This document shows, in pieces, positions 9,490 through 20,039 of a stretch of 64,000 nt of DNA. This DNA is from CAYNZV01 sp965217095 (GTDB taxonomy: Bacteria; Latescibacterota; UBA2968; UBA8231), in assembly GCA_965217095.1 (NCBI GenBank), contig OZ244235.1, forward strand, positions 2,728,001 to 2,792,000, given 5' to 3'. The translations under genes were made by a program, and so were the position numbers. Under the pieces are notes generated by a model. It ran no database searches, was not told where the DNA came from, and saw only the letters and a program-made list of their open reading frames with translations. Position 1 is the first letter of the stretch. Each line of letters starts with the position of its first letter.

Positions 9490-12082
9490 ATGACCTCTAA
9501 AGCTGACCTCGTACGCCAGTGGAGTGCGCGCGCCCGACAGGCCCTGCCGGCCGACTCCGGTCGCATCGAGATCCTGCAGCGTGCCATCCAGGGTGCGGCG
9601 GCGAACGAATTCGCTGCCGAAAACCTGCCAGAAGCGCCGCGGCCCCTGATCGTGCGGACCCTTCCAACCGAAACACTAACGCAAAAACACGCGCGCTGGA
9701 CCCTCGATCTGGAATCGCGAGTTGGACGACACGATCTGACCTGGGGCGAGCCGCATGGACCTTCGGCGGATTGGACCCGGGGTGCGATGTTGGGGAACGG
9801 TGATATGGGCGTGGCGGTTCACGGTTATCCAGACAACCTGTCGATGGTGTTCGGCAAGACCGACTTGTGGGACCGACGAGATCCCGGTCGCGGATTCCTG
9901 CCCCAGTGTACGTTCGCAGAGTTGCGTCGGTGTTATGAGTCGCAAGATGAGGAAGAATACGAGAGGTTGGCCGCCACCTTGCCCACCTATCCGTTACCCT
10001 GCTTTATGCCAGCAGGCGTGCTGCGATTGCGAGTCGCCGAAGCTGCCATCAACGCCCGTTGTTCCCAACACCATAGTCTTTACCGCGCAACCAGCGAAAC
10101 CTCTTTCTTGCCCGCCGGCCAATACCAGCAAGGTCAACGGGCTCGAGGCGCACCGACCAACATCCGCGCTTTGGTATCCCAGCCGCACGACGTCTTACTC
10201 ACCCGCCTGACACCCGGCGTCTATCCACTGGGACCGGTGGGAATCGAATACGCCCGCAAGCCCCGAGCCTGACGTGCCGGCGCCGGAGGTTTCCGTCACA
10301 GATTCCACCCTTTTGCTTCGTTATCGTTTGCCTGCCGGCGATTCCTACGTGGTGGGAATTCGGAGCAACCACGAGCTGACCTGGCAGCAGGCCGGCCACC
10401 GCTTCCTTGGGGACATCGATCGGCCAGACGGCGAACTGGTCCTCTATTCCACGGTTGTCACCGAGCTCGACGCACCAGACCCGGTGGACCTGGCCCGCGC
10501 CAGATTGCGAGCCGCAGCCGACGACGGTGCGGACGAAGTGGAAAAACGCCATGCTGAATGGTGGAGGTTTTACTGGAACCGGGGTTACGTGGCCATCGAC
10601 GATGACGATGCAGAGCGAGGCTGGTACCGGGCCCTGTACATCTGCGGGTCATGTCTGCGTGCCGGTAAACACTCTCCTGGTCTGCAAGGAGCCTGGATCA
10701 AGGAGCACCAACCGGCCTGGCGTGCTGACTACCACGCCAACCTCAATATCCAGGCGACCTACTGGAGCTGCTTCACCGCCAACCGGCTCGACCTGGTGGA
10801 GCCATTGCTGGCGTTCTATCTGAATATCCTACCCCGGTGCCAGCGCGACACCCGGGAGTTCTTCGAGATGGAAGGGTCGTACTTGCCGCACTCCTGCGAC
10901 GTCTTCGGAAACCCCACCGGCAACGCGACGGTCCTCCCCCTCCTCGCCTCCATGAGTCCGGCATGCTGGCTGGCGTCCCTGTTCTGGGACTACTACGAGT
11001 ACAGCGGTGACCTGGATTATCTGCAGGAATGGGGATATCCGCTGCTGCGAGAGGTTACCCGGTTCACGGAAGACTATCTCTCATTCGACGACGACCACGC
11101 GATGATCGCCCCGTCCATCTGCTGGGAGGTAAACACCGGCAGTCTCGAGGGCTGGGGCGTGAATTCTCAGTACGACCTGGCGGCGGTGCGACGACTGTGG
11201 CAGGTCGTGCTCCAGGCAGCGGAGATTCTGGGCAACGACCCATCCGACCGCGGGCGCTGGACGCGACGTCTGGCGCGGTTGCCCGATTTCCCGGTCGATG
11301 TCGAAACAAACGCATGGAAAGCATTTGAGGACAAACCTCCCCTGTTCAAGAAGGCCCATGGGCCGTGGTTGACCTGTCCCGTCTTTCCATTCGAACAGGC
11401 GAGTTTGTACCACGGATCGCGACAGTGGTACGAAAGGGCCGTCGCCGCCGCGCACCAAGAGCGCGAACACGGGATCTCACTCTACGATATGGAGCGCGAC
11501 TGGTGCGGTTATTTCACCGCCAATGCCGTTCGATTGGGATTGCCCGAGGAGGCTCAGCGATTGGCGCGAATCGCGGCGGAACCGACCCTTGGCTTTCGTC
11601 GCAGCTGGGAGAACCCGAAGTTTATGGTAGATCACGCACCGGGAATGGGCCGCGCCCTCAACGACATGTTGCTGCTGAGTCTGGGAGGCACCATTCACCT
11701 CTTTCCCGGCGTACCCCGTGACGTGACTGCTCGCTTCCACTCGCTGCGCTCCGCCGGCGCCTTTCTGATTACATCCGAGAAAAGGGGATCGGAAATCCCG
11801 TACGCGGTTATATACAGCTTGGCCGGGCAGCACCTCCGCATCGCCTCGCCGTTCGGCGAGGGCGAGCCACTGCCGGTCAGGTTGCGCTGTCTGGACAACG
11901 ACGAGGTGGTATTCGAGGCGACGGTCTCTCGGTTCTCAAGGCAGGACGCCGAAACGGTGGACCTGGCGGCAGACCAGAGCGGCAGATGGACCCTGGAGAC
12001 CCCAACGAAGGCGGGGGCCACTTATATATTGGAACGATCCGATCGGCCCGTAGAGACGGTGGAAACGGAAGCGATAGACTGA
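9490..12082 (+). CDS. GH95-like glycoside hydrolase, split by a one-base frameshift
   Basis: Two frames (9490-10272 and 10274-12082) form one gene of about 864 codons. The first has the N-terminal beta-domain with the GAMLGNGDMGVAVHG motif of GH95/GH65-N-type enzymes. The second carries the six-hairpin catalytic region with DYHANLNIQATYW, matching the Asn-containing YxNxNxQ region of GH95 alpha-fucosidases. The frames meet at CCCC 10261-10264. Removing one C reads on as KPEPDVPAPEVSV with no stop, so this is one gene with a single inserted base. The first frame also reads oddly around 10030-10170, where further compensating indels are possible. No signal peptide is seen. The likely role is removal of a terminal sugar, possibly fucose; the exact substrate is not certain. 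Confidence 0.7.
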
Positions 12083-12141
12083 CCGGTTCTGCGGGGCCGA
12101 CGCCAACTATTTCTCACGGCGCGAATTCTTCCGCCGCCGCT

Positions 12142-13750
12142 TCAAGAAAACCGCATATCCAACTGCACCGCGTCCAGTACCAGCTCCGCGACCACGGATT
12201 CATTGCGCTCTTCGAGAACAACCTCGACCTCGTTGTTCCCGGCCCGCACCATATCCTGCGCGATCGATTCTTCAAGCCAGCAGCCGGAAGGTTCCGCCCC
12301 CAGCTTCGCGGAGGGCTCGAGACCGGTCAGGGGGTTGCCATTGAGTGTAATACGAAGCTCGTCGTTGGCGGTGAGCTCCCACAGGTGGAACCGGACGTTA
12401 AGCGATCTGCTCGATGAGGGGTCTTCGCCAACCTGAAAGTGGAGCTTTACCGGCGTGCCCTGCTTCACCGTCTTTCTCCGTTTGTCTTCTCTGGTGGCAA
12501 AGCTCGATTCACCCCCGAACTGTTCAACGCCAAACAGCTTGTCCTTGCCTGCCATGGTTTCCGGGGTACCGATCTCGTTCCAGATCTCCGGGCCGGCGAA
12601 GAAGCCGTTGAAGGTGTAGATGCCGTCGGCGCCCGCATGGTGCAGGTTTGCCGCAGCTGCGCGCCAGGCTGGCAGGGTACCCTCCCATTCGTTGATGGAG
12701 ACCGAAAAATTCATCTCCTCCTTGCGGATCGCTCTGCAGCCACTCATCGAAGGTTCCATACCGCTCGTTTGATTGGGCGAGGTACGCCCAATGGTTCCAG
12801 AACCCCCAGCCCAGGCACGGGTAGACCGGCACGTCATGTCTATGCCCGAGCTCCACGGCGCCAACGAACGATTCGGTCATCACCGATTCGTTGCCTCCAC
12901 CCGGGATAAATAGATCGAGCAAACCGTCCTCCAGCCAGGTCTCCAGATCGAGCCCGATGAAACGGGCATAATCGGCGGTATACGGGGTGCGTGCCGCCAC
13001 CAGCAACGGCCGTCCTCGCTGGCTCGAGACGTCGTCGGACAGACGTCGAACGCGACGCACCAGGTCGGTCATCATCGCCACGTGCTCGTCCTCGACCGGT
13101 TGCCTCTCGCGCGACTCGCGGAAATAGGGATGGTGCCGAAAGAAGTCCAGCTCCATACCTTCCACGTCATAGTTTCTTGCCACCTCCTCGATGGTGGCGA
13201 AGATATGATCTCGCACCTCGGGAATAGCGAAATCCAAACCGGTCCACTGCCGTTTTGCCGCGTCGTCGTCGTCCCAGTCCTCGATCGTTCCAAACATGTA
13301 TTCCGGGTGTTCTTGCTTGAACGGAGCCAGACCGTAGGTCCAACGGCGCGTACCTGGCGGATAGGCGTCGTGCACGTCGTTCATGCGCAGTGACCAGAAT
13401 GCTTCCATGCTGTTTTCGTGGCTGAAATCGGCTTGTACCTGCAGACTGTCCCGGCCGTACTGCTCTACCAATGCCTTGGGAATGCCCTTGTCGTAGAATC
13501 CGCCAAGCTTGGTCTGGTGTGAGAAGGTTTGTCCCGCCATGCAGCTGGCGTACCAGTTACTGTCCACCTGCGTTCCTACCAGCGGACCGATGCGGGCGTT
13601 TATGAAATCATCGAGCAGCTCGCCTTCGCCACGCACCAGCAGCTCCTCCTCCTGGTCGTGACGACTCTCGGCCTGTATGACGTCGTCGCCGTCGTTGTTG
13701 TAGATGATGCGCCGCTGGCGCCAGCGCGCTTGCTGCCTCGATTCGCTCAT
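12142..13750 (-). CDS. TIM-barrel glycoside-hydrolase-like protein, split by a one-base frameshift
   Basis: The upstream piece (start 13750, MSESRQQARWRQRRIIYNND) contains a TIM-barrel with a possible catalytic strand VEGMELDFFRHHPYF and RPLLVAARTPYTADYARFIG. The downstream piece carries NEWEGTLPAWRAAAANL, ADGIYTFNGFFAG and a C-terminal beta-sandwich ending QLDMRFS. They join at an A-run on the plus strand, 12705-12709. Removing one base reads DEFSVSINEWEG in one frame. It resembles uncharacterised 'hypothetical glycosyl hydrolase' families common in Latescibacterota and Planctomycetes; no named activity can be given. It lies 12 bases from the downstream dehydrogenase gene and is probably co-transcribed with it. 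No signal peptide is seen. Confidence 0.6.
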
Positions 13751-13762
13751 GTCAACTCCTCG

Positions 13763-14752
13763 TCAAGATCCCGCATACACCTCGGGATTTACACAGAGGG
13801 GCAGGCGCTCGCCGTTCAACCCTGCTAAGAGATTGCGGGCGGCGGTCATGGAAACCTTCAGCCGGGTTCCTTCGGTGTCCGTTCCCAGATGTGGACTCAG
13901 CACTACGTTCTCCAGCCTGAGAATCGGATCGTCCGCCGGGATCGGCTCTACCTCCATCACATCCAGGGCCGCACCCATGATCCCTCCGTTGGTCAACGCA
14001 TTGCAGAGCGCCTGTTGATCAACCACGGGGCCCCGGGAGCTGTTTACCAGAATGGCCGTCTCCTTCATCCTGCCGAGCTCATCGGCACCGATCATATGGC
14101 GCGTGTCATCGGTAAGGCGGACGTGAAGACTGACAAAATCAGATTGCTCCAGTAGAGTTGCCAGATCTCCAGACCACTCAACCCCGAGCTCCTGCTCGAG
14201 CTCTGGCTTCCGCTGGCGAGAATGGTAGATCACCTTCATGTCGAAACCCTTGGCACGCTTCGCCATCTCGGAGCCGATCTGTCCCAGGCCGACTATTCCC
14301 AAGGTGCTTTCGTGCACCTCCTGCCCCACCAGATCCATGGTGGAAAGGTCGTGCTCCCAATTTCCGGCGCGGGTCCACCGGTCGATCTCTGCGATGCGAC
14401 GAGCTCCGGCCAGAAGCAAGGCCATCGCCATGTCTGCGGTGCCTTTGCTGGCAGCCCCGGGTGTATTACCCACAGGAATGCCCTTGCTGGTCGCTGTCTC
14501 GATATCGACGCACTCGGTGCCGCTGCCGACGATGGAGACAACCTTCATGTCTGGGGACGATTCCAACAGAGCAGCATCCACCGTGTTGAATACCTGGATC
14601 ATCAACCCGCTGGCGTCGATACATTCCTTCTTCAATATATCCTGCGGCACCGGCGTCCATTCGGGCCAGTATGCTACTTCGGTGGTTTCGGCGAGCAGCT
14701 CCCGGACCTCCGGCTGAAGTGGACAGCTCAGATACACCTTCGGTTTCGACAT
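13763..14752 (-). CDS. NAD-dependent D-2-hydroxyacid dehydrogenase
   Basis: A 329-residue member of the D-isomer-specific 2-hydroxyacid dehydrogenase family. The Rossmann motif GLGQIG lies at residues 155-160. The catalytic Arg is in NSSRGPVVD, the Glu in MEVEPIP and the His in LSPHLGTDT. Such enzymes reduce glyoxylate, hydroxypyruvate or other 2-keto acids, or oxidise the matching D-hydroxyacids. In this cluster it would fit sugar-acid catabolism. It follows the FAD oxidoreductase (85-base gap) and precedes the glycosidase-like gene 12142-13750 on the same strand. Confidence 0.88.
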   Translation of the reverse strand: MSKPKVYLSCPLQPEVRELLAETTEVAYWPEWTPVPQDILKKECIDASGLMIQVFNTVDAALLESSPDMKVVSIVGSGTECVDIETATSKGIPVGNTPGAASKGTADMAMALLLAGARRIAEIDRWTRAGNWEHDLSTMDLVGQEVHESTLGIVGLGQIGSEMAKRAKGFDMKVIYHSRQRKPELEQELGVEWSGDLATLLEQSDFVSLHVRLTDDTRHMIGADELGRMKETAILVNSSRGPVVDQQALCNALTNGGIMGAALDVMEVEPIPADDPILRLENVVLSPHLGTDTEGTRLKVSMTAARNLLAGLNGERLPLCVNPEVYAGS

Positions 14753-14837
14753 CGCATCTCCTCGTACGGTTTCTCAGTCAGCGGCGGGCGACCCGGCCGA
14801 ACCCTTGTGGGTCACGGCGGCGCGCCGACACAGTCAG

Positions 14838-16403
14838 CTAATCGGTTTTGCGGCCATAGTGCGCGCTGTCGCGGAAACGCTCCACTGAAAAGAACTCCTC
14901 GGGATGGTACTGCGGATCGCTCCGTTGGCCCAGAATCCGCTCCACAATCGTGTGGCCGGCGTTGAACGAGACAGCAGAGCCGGCACCAGCGAACCCACCG
15001 ATCATGTACAATCCGTGATCGTCCAGTAAACCGATGATTGGAAATTTGTCGGGAGTCGTTGAGGTGGTTCCGGTCCATTCGTTGGTGACCCGCAGCGGTT
15101 CCGGCGTCCAGTTCTCCCCGAAGGCAGCCGCCCTGTATAACGTGATGAAACGCGAAGGACTGTTCATGCCCGCCTGATCCTGGCGGATCGGCGTGTGGTC
15201 GGACCCGAAAACCATGCCGCCCGCCGCGACTCGGGTGTACCAGCCCAGGGGACCACTGATCCCCACCTGCGATGTCAATGTCGGGGGTCCGCCGCTGGCA
15301 TGCATCCCCTGCTCTTTGTGGGGCGTAACCAGGTCGGGAATGTTTCTGGTGAAGTCGGCGAATAGCGAGCAGGTGTGCGACTCAGTCGCGTTGACGACGT
15401 TACGGGCGCGTATAGATCCGCGGTCGGTCTTCACCACGTAACCCTCCCCATCCCGTTCAACCGCAGTTACGGTGGTCCGGGTGAAGAGTTCGACACTGGG
15501 TTTTTCGATCGCCTTCTGCAGCAATCCCCAAACCCACTTTGCCGGGTGCCAGGTGGCGCTTCCAACGGATTCGGCTCCGGTCAGTTCGGTGGACGCGCCG
15601 CAACGGCTGGCGATCTCCTCCGGCGAGCGTCGAACCCAATCGGAGTGATCGAGGCGATCTCCCATCTGCAGAGAGGCTTCCAGCTTCTCGTGCGTGACGT
15701 CGTCTGCGAAAAACACCCATCCCCGCTGCTCGTAATCACAGTTTATCCCCTCTTCCGCCAGGGTCCGTTTGATCATCTCGTGACTGGCCTGGACCGCGTC
15801 GACGTAGACCGCCACGAAGTCTGTCGCCCGCTGCTTCCGTTCGGTCTCCGACAGCTCAGGAAATTTCTGCGACATGTAATTGAAAACTGGATCGTGAACG
15901 TAATAGCCGTGGTAGTTTCCCCCCGCCCTAACCACGATGCCGCCGTTGCGGCCAGCGGCGCCGCTCGCCGCTTCGTTCCGCTCCAGGACTACCAGCGGTT
16001 GCGACCCGTGTTTCGACCAGTGGTAGGCCACCGAAGCACCACCGAAACCGGCACCAACCACAACAACCTCGGCGGTCTCGGGAAGCTTCGCCTGGGCATT
16101 CGATTCCCAGGGGTGGTTTTCCAGCGGATTCGGAGCGGTTAGCCAGTACGGCGTAGTGGACAGCTCCTTATCGAGACTGATCAAGTGCATTGCCTCGGGG
16201 ATCTCGCGCCACATCACATCGAACGCCCAGGCCAGCAGCTTGAGAAAGCGGCGCGGCAGGCCAACTCCTGCAAACCGGGTGTTCATCAACTGCCGAGCAG
16301 AGGAAACGTCTCGGCCCCGAAGGCAGAGCAGAAGACCCACCAGCACTCTCACACGGCGAAGAAACCCCGGATTGACATTGCCCGTTCTCATCCTGTCAGC
16401 CAT
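14838..16403 (-). CDS. FAD-dependent oxidoreductase (DAO/glycine oxidase family)
   Basis: The dinucleotide-binding motif VVVVGAGFGGASVAYHW lies near residue 95. It is followed by LVVLERNEAASGAAGRNGG, the FAD contact typical of DAO-family enzymes, and a C-terminal GLYMIGGFAGAGSAVSFNAG. Family members oxidise amines or amino acids, or D-hydroxyacids. The substrate here is unknown. The first 80 or so residues form an unusual N-terminal extension with a hydrophobic stretch (RVLVGLLLCL). The start MADRMRTG was chosen because it overlaps the stop of the upstream esterase gene, implying translational coupling; the frame stays open further upstream inside that gene. Confidence 0.75.
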   Translation of the reverse strand: MADRMRTGNVNPGFLRRVRVLVGLLLCLRGRDVSSARQLMNTRFAGVGLPRRFLKLLAWAFDVMWREIPEAMHLISLDKELSTTPYWLTAPNPLENHPWESNAQAKLPETAEVVVVGAGFGGASVAYHWSKHGSQPLVVLERNEAASGAAGRNGGIVVRAGGNYHGYYVHDPVFNYMSQKFPELSETERKQRATDFVAVYVDAVQASHEMIKRTLAEEGINCDYEQRGWVFFADDVTHEKLEASLQMGDRLDHSDWVRRSPEEIASRCGASTELTGAESVGSATWHPAKWVWGLLQKAIEKPSVELFTRTTVTAVERDGEGYVVKTDRGSIRARNVVNATESHTCSLFADFTRNIPDLVTPHKEQGMHASGGPPTLTSQVGISGPLGWYTRVAAGGMVFGSDHTPIRQDQAGMNSPSRFITLYRAAAFGENWTPEPLRVTNEWTGTTSTTPDKFPIIGLLDDHGLYMIGGFAGAGSAVSFNAGHTIVERILGQRSDPQYHPEEFFSVERFRDSAHYGRKTD

Positions 16404-18370
16404 GTCTTTACCACGCTCCATTTTTGCCGTCCTGTTTCGAGCTTCAGCTCGTTTGAGCCCCCCGCAGCCCGATAGGCGACACGCGCCCACCGTCTGGGGA
16501 AGGAGGGACCAGCGTTGTGAATGAGCAATTGTCCAGGCGCTATCAGGCTCAAAGCGGACCGCACATCACCCGAACTGCGCAGCGCCGGCACGAAGAACCG
16601 CGAACACCAGCTCTCGTCGTCGTCCACCTTGAACCGATCAAAATCAATGGCGGTCCGCAGCGCCTCCTTGAAGAAAACACGTGCTAACAAACACCACAAC
16701 CCGACGTCGCCGAGACCGACGAGATGAACGGATCCTACATCGGTCCGACTCTTGAGATACGCCAGGGAAGTGACGATGTCCTGCACACGGCGGGCCGCAC
16801 AGGTCTGATTGTAGGTCGTCACGAAGGCGCCGCCATCTTCGCTGGGCGCCGGCGCTGACTCGCCCGTCAGAAATGGATCGATGGTGAGCACACAGATCCC
16901 CGCTCTCAGCAGATCCGCGATCTCCTTCCTCGGACGGCCCTTCGCATCAACCAGTGCTGCTTTCCCCTCAGGGTGAACCACCAATGCCGCCCGCGCCCGT
17001 TTGCCGCGCCCCAAGGGCTCGTAAAGAATCGCCGGCACGCGCTCGCCCGATTCCCTGCGTCCTAGAAGCTTGCGTTGCACTGTATAAGTTTTGCCGCGTT
17101 CTCGCCCCATCTCCCTGATGAACAGGTCGTCTGGCGGCGGACAACAGACCCCAAGAGCGTGGCTCAATCCCGGTTTCGCCCAGGCTCTAAACCTCCGCAG
17201 CGTCGACGGGCGGCCTGCGTCCAGGACGGGCCGCAGGCGATGCGACCGGCGTATGAGCGAATCGATCACCCCGCTCTCGTCCAGTAACCCCTCCGGTTTT
17301 GATCGCCTGCTGAAGACCCGGAGATCTTCATTTGTCTCGACGTTAAATCCCTGTTCCCGGACCCTTCCCTTCCGCTTCAGGAACCAGCTGTTGAAGAAAC
17401 CGTAAACCGCCTCCCTGCTTTCGCGGTTGTAATTGTGGGGTGCGTCAACGATCGTGGCGCTGACCCGGTCCTCTGCCCCATAGAGACGATAGATCTCGCG
17501 AATCGCCGGGTATTCCACTTCCATGGTGTGGGCGGTCCAGTCGCCACTCGCCGCCACCAGCAGGAGGGGTTTGGGCGCCATCGTGGCGGCAATCTCGACG
17601 TTGTTGATGTCGAGGCGCAGATGGCCCTGATTCTCGCAGACACATCCTCCCTGGAAGTCGGCTGCAACCATTGCGGCCGGCGCCGCGGCGGCTACCCTGT
17701 CGTCAACAGCAGCCAGGAGGAAGGTTTGACTGCCTCCCCCCGAAGCGCCGGTGCAGCCGATCCGGTTTTTGTCCACACCTGGGAGGGAACCGAGAAAGTC
17801 GAGAGCCCGAATGCTGTTCCATAGCTGCAGTCCGAGAAGCCCAATGCCCCAGAGCGATCCGCGGGGTCCGGCGATGTCCCGGTGCCTGATCTGATCGCTG
17901 TCGTTGTAGCCGACCATGTCGTAGGAGAAAGCCACGTAGCCTTGGCGCGCGAGGTTGATGCAGCGACCAGGCACCGAACCCGCTTCCGAATCCTCCAATC
18001 GCCCCCGCTTCCAATGACCATGAGGACACAGAACACCAGGGGCAAGCCCGCCGCGAAGCGGACGGTAGAGGTTTCCGCATACCAGGAGCCCGGGAAAACT
18101 CTCAAAGTACACCTTCTCGACGGAGTACCCGTCCCTTTCCGCGGGTTCAAAGAGTCGGGCGTTGAGTCTTGTCCGTTGAGGCAGTGGCCAGAGTCCGGAG
18201 GTGACCAGGATGTGCTCGCGGATCTGAGCCGCCCTGGATTCCCAGAGCTCTTTGCTCCCATACGAGCGCGAGGTCCAAGGTGACCTTGTATGGCGCACCT
18301 CCGCTAGACGCTCATCCAGCAGCGATGCTTCAGGTTGCAACACGGTGGTGGCAGGGTTCGTCACGATCAC
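16388..18370 (-). CDS. Double alpha/beta-hydrolase esterase (acetyl-xylan-esterase-like), second domain lacking the nucleophile
   Basis: The first half is an alpha/beta hydrolase of the acetyl-xylan esterase or dienelactone hydrolase type. It has the nucleophile Ser210 in GASGGG, a likely acid in AASGDWTAHT and a histidine in DAPHNYNRESR. The second half repeats the fold (ALVVHPEGKAA, VLTIDPFLTGES, VHLVGLGDVGL), but the nucleophile elbow reads GLGDVG without Ser, so it is probably non-catalytic. No signal peptide is seen. It could deacylate imported glycan fragments. It overlaps the start of the FAD oxidoreductase gene by 16 bases and follows the propeller gene 18390-19904 by 19 bases, so the three likely share a transcript. 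Confidence 0.72.
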   Translation of the reverse strand: MIVTNPATTVLQPEASLLDERLAEVRHTRSPWTSRSYGSKELWESRAAQIREHILVTSGLWPLPQRTRLNARLFEPAERDGYSVEKVYFESFPGLLVCGNLYRPLRGGLAPGVLCPHGHWKRGRLEDSEAGSVPGRCINLARQGYVAFSYDMVGYNDSDQIRHRDIAGPRGSLWGIGLLGLQLWNSIRALDFLGSLPGVDKNRIGCTGASGGGSQTFLLAAVDDRVAAAAPAAMVAADFQGGCVCENQGHLRLDINNVEIAATMAPKPLLLVAASGDWTAHTMEVEYPAIREIYRLYGAEDRVSATIVDAPHNYNRESREAVYGFFNSWFLKRKGRVREQGFNVETNEDLRVFSRRSKPEGLLDESGVIDSLIRRSHRLRPVLDAGRPSTLRRFRAWAKPGLSHALGVCCPPPDDLFIREMGRERGKTYTVQRKLLGRRESGERVPAILYEPLGRGKRARAALVVHPEGKAALVDAKGRPRKEIADLLRAGICVLTIDPFLTGESAPAPSEDGGAFVTTYNQTCAARRVQDIVTSLAYLKSRTDVGSVHLVGLGDVGLWCLLARVFFKEALRTAIDFDRFKVDDDESWCSRFFVPALRSSGDVRSALSLIAPGQLLIHNAGPSFPRRWARVAYRAAGGSNELKLETGRQKWSVVKTWLTG

Positions 18371-18389
18371 ACGAAAGCTCTGAATCGAG

Positions 18390-19904
18390 CTAGCGCCAGT
18401 GAATGTTGTAGATCTCGCCGTGCTCGTATTCCAATCGCAAACTCACAGCGTTGTAGGTGTAGTGCTCGGTTGAAGCCCCTTCCCAGGCAAGCTCGTGATC
18501 CACGCGATCGCCGGAAACAGCCGTCGATCGTCCCTTGGAAAAACCTTCGATGGGGACCCCAAACGGATCGCAGAGTTCGGCGCGAAGCCATCCGTCGATC
18601 CTGGCATCGATGCAGAGCTGAGTGCCACCCATCACGAAAGGTCGGGTCCACAGCATGGCGATGCCGTCGCCGCGGGAACGCAACCCGAGAAATCGGTTCC
18701 TGGGAAACCTCGCAGCGCAGATGTAAGAAGATCGGTCGGCGGCCGGCTCGTTGCGGCCTTCGTTGTGACGAAGCGGGCTTGCCGAATAAAGCAGGAGCCA
18801 GTTGTCGCCATCGTCCAAGAGACGATTCGGGGCGTGTAACATGCCGCGCTCGTGAGGTTCCTCCCGCGGCACCCAGGGGGTCCGAACCGGCCGTTCCCAC
18901 CGGCGTCCATCGCGGCTGAAGCACAGCTCGATATCCATGGTCTGGTCGTGCACCGGGTAGCTGCCCATCATGCCGATACGCCAATCGTCCTGGCGGTGGA
19001 CAGCCAAATAATAGAACTGCTGGTCCGGGCGGTCCTGATCATCAGGAGTTATCAGCAATTCAGCGTCCGACCACAACAAACCGTCGACGCTGGTACGGCG
19101 AGAGATCGATCGCAACATGAACGGCGCGTTGTCGTGTTCCGCCCGCCGCCAGCTTCCCTCGGCATTGCACATGGGCCACGGCGCGTAGAACTCGAAGTGC
19201 CCGCTATCGGGGTCGCGAAAGACATACGCCGCATCGTTGGCCCGCATGCGTTTGAAGAGCAACAGCTCCTCTACTGTGCTGATCGCCAACATGCGCCCCC
19301 ACTTTGCCTCCTTGGAGCCGGGTACGAAGTTCTCCAGCGCCTTGGTGTCAGGACCGCTGGCGCTCTCGTCTACGGGGGGCGGCACGCCGGCCGTCCAAAT
19401 CCAGGAGCCCAGCTCGATAGGGTGGTAAATTACGGGCTGCTCGAAATCGGGCACCTCCCAGTTCAGGCCGTCGGCGCTAACAGCCACCGTATAGCGCAGG
19501 TACGGTCGATTGTTGACCCAGAAATACATGCGCCAGCTCGAATCATCCAGTTGAAAAACCTGTGGCTGCCCGTATCTGTTCACTCCGGTTGGGAGACCTT
19601 GAATCGCCAGCAGGTTGCAATCCTTCCCTTCAAATTCCTCCTGCCCGAGAGGAGGTTTTTCCCACTGCAAGCCATCTGCAGATTCGGCCACAGCGATGCG
19701 CATCGTGGACGAGGTGGAAACCGTGTAATAGAGTCGCCACGCTCCAGACTGGAGCGGCACCATGGAGCTGGCGAAACTCATCACCCGCTGACCATCGGAC
19801 GGTTGATCCGGCTTGAGAACGATACCCAGCTTGTCGACGGGACCGGGCACCTTGTCGATACCCTGCATGCTGTGGACAGATTGGTCGTCAAAGAAGTGTA
19901 TCAC
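18390..19904 (-). CDS. Beta-propeller glycosidase-like protein (GH43/GH32 superfamily type)
   Basis: A 504-residue protein with propeller blades of the type AESADGLQWEKPPLG and VSADGLNWEVPDFEQP, and a C-terminal beta-sandwich, like the protein at 355-2061 but intact. No signal peptide is seen. Proteins of this sort in the GH32/43/68 clan act on arabinan, xylan, fructan or other glycosides, but many are uncharacterised and I cannot assign the acidic catalytic residues with confidence. It lies 135 bases after the last gene of the outer-membrane operon and starts a likely transcript into the esterase and FAD oxidoreductase. Confidence 0.65.
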   Translation of the reverse strand: MIHFFDDQSVHSMQGIDKVPGPVDKLGIVLKPDQPSDGQRVMSFASSMVPLQSGAWRLYYTVSTSSTMRIAVAESADGLQWEKPPLGQEEFEGKDCNLLAIQGLPTGVNRYGQPQVFQLDDSSWRMYFWVNNRPYLRYTVAVSADGLNWEVPDFEQPVIYHPIELGSWIWTAGVPPPVDESASGPDTKALENFVPGSKEAKWGRMLAISTVEELLLFKRMRANDAAYVFRDPDSGHFEFYAPWPMCNAEGSWRRAEHDNAPFMLRSISRRTSVDGLLWSDAELLITPDDQDRPDQQFYYLAVHRQDDWRIGMMGSYPVHDQTMDIELCFSRDGRRWERPVRTPWVPREEPHERGMLHAPNRLLDDGDNWLLLYSASPLRHNEGRNEPAADRSSYICAARFPRNRFLGLRSRGDGIAMLWTRPFVMGGTQLCIDARIDGWLRAELCDPFGVPIEGFSKGRSTAVSGDRVDHELAWEGASTEHYTYNAVSLRLEYEHGEIYNIHWR

Positions 19905-20039
19905 GTTCCGTTCCCCTCAAAAAAAAACCAGAGCAACTCTGCTCTGGACGGATGTGGAGTCTATCGGTGGATTGAGACTCGTAACCCCCAATATCCAAAC
20001 AGCTCTATCTCCGCGCTCTCGCGACTGTCAAACGCGAGG

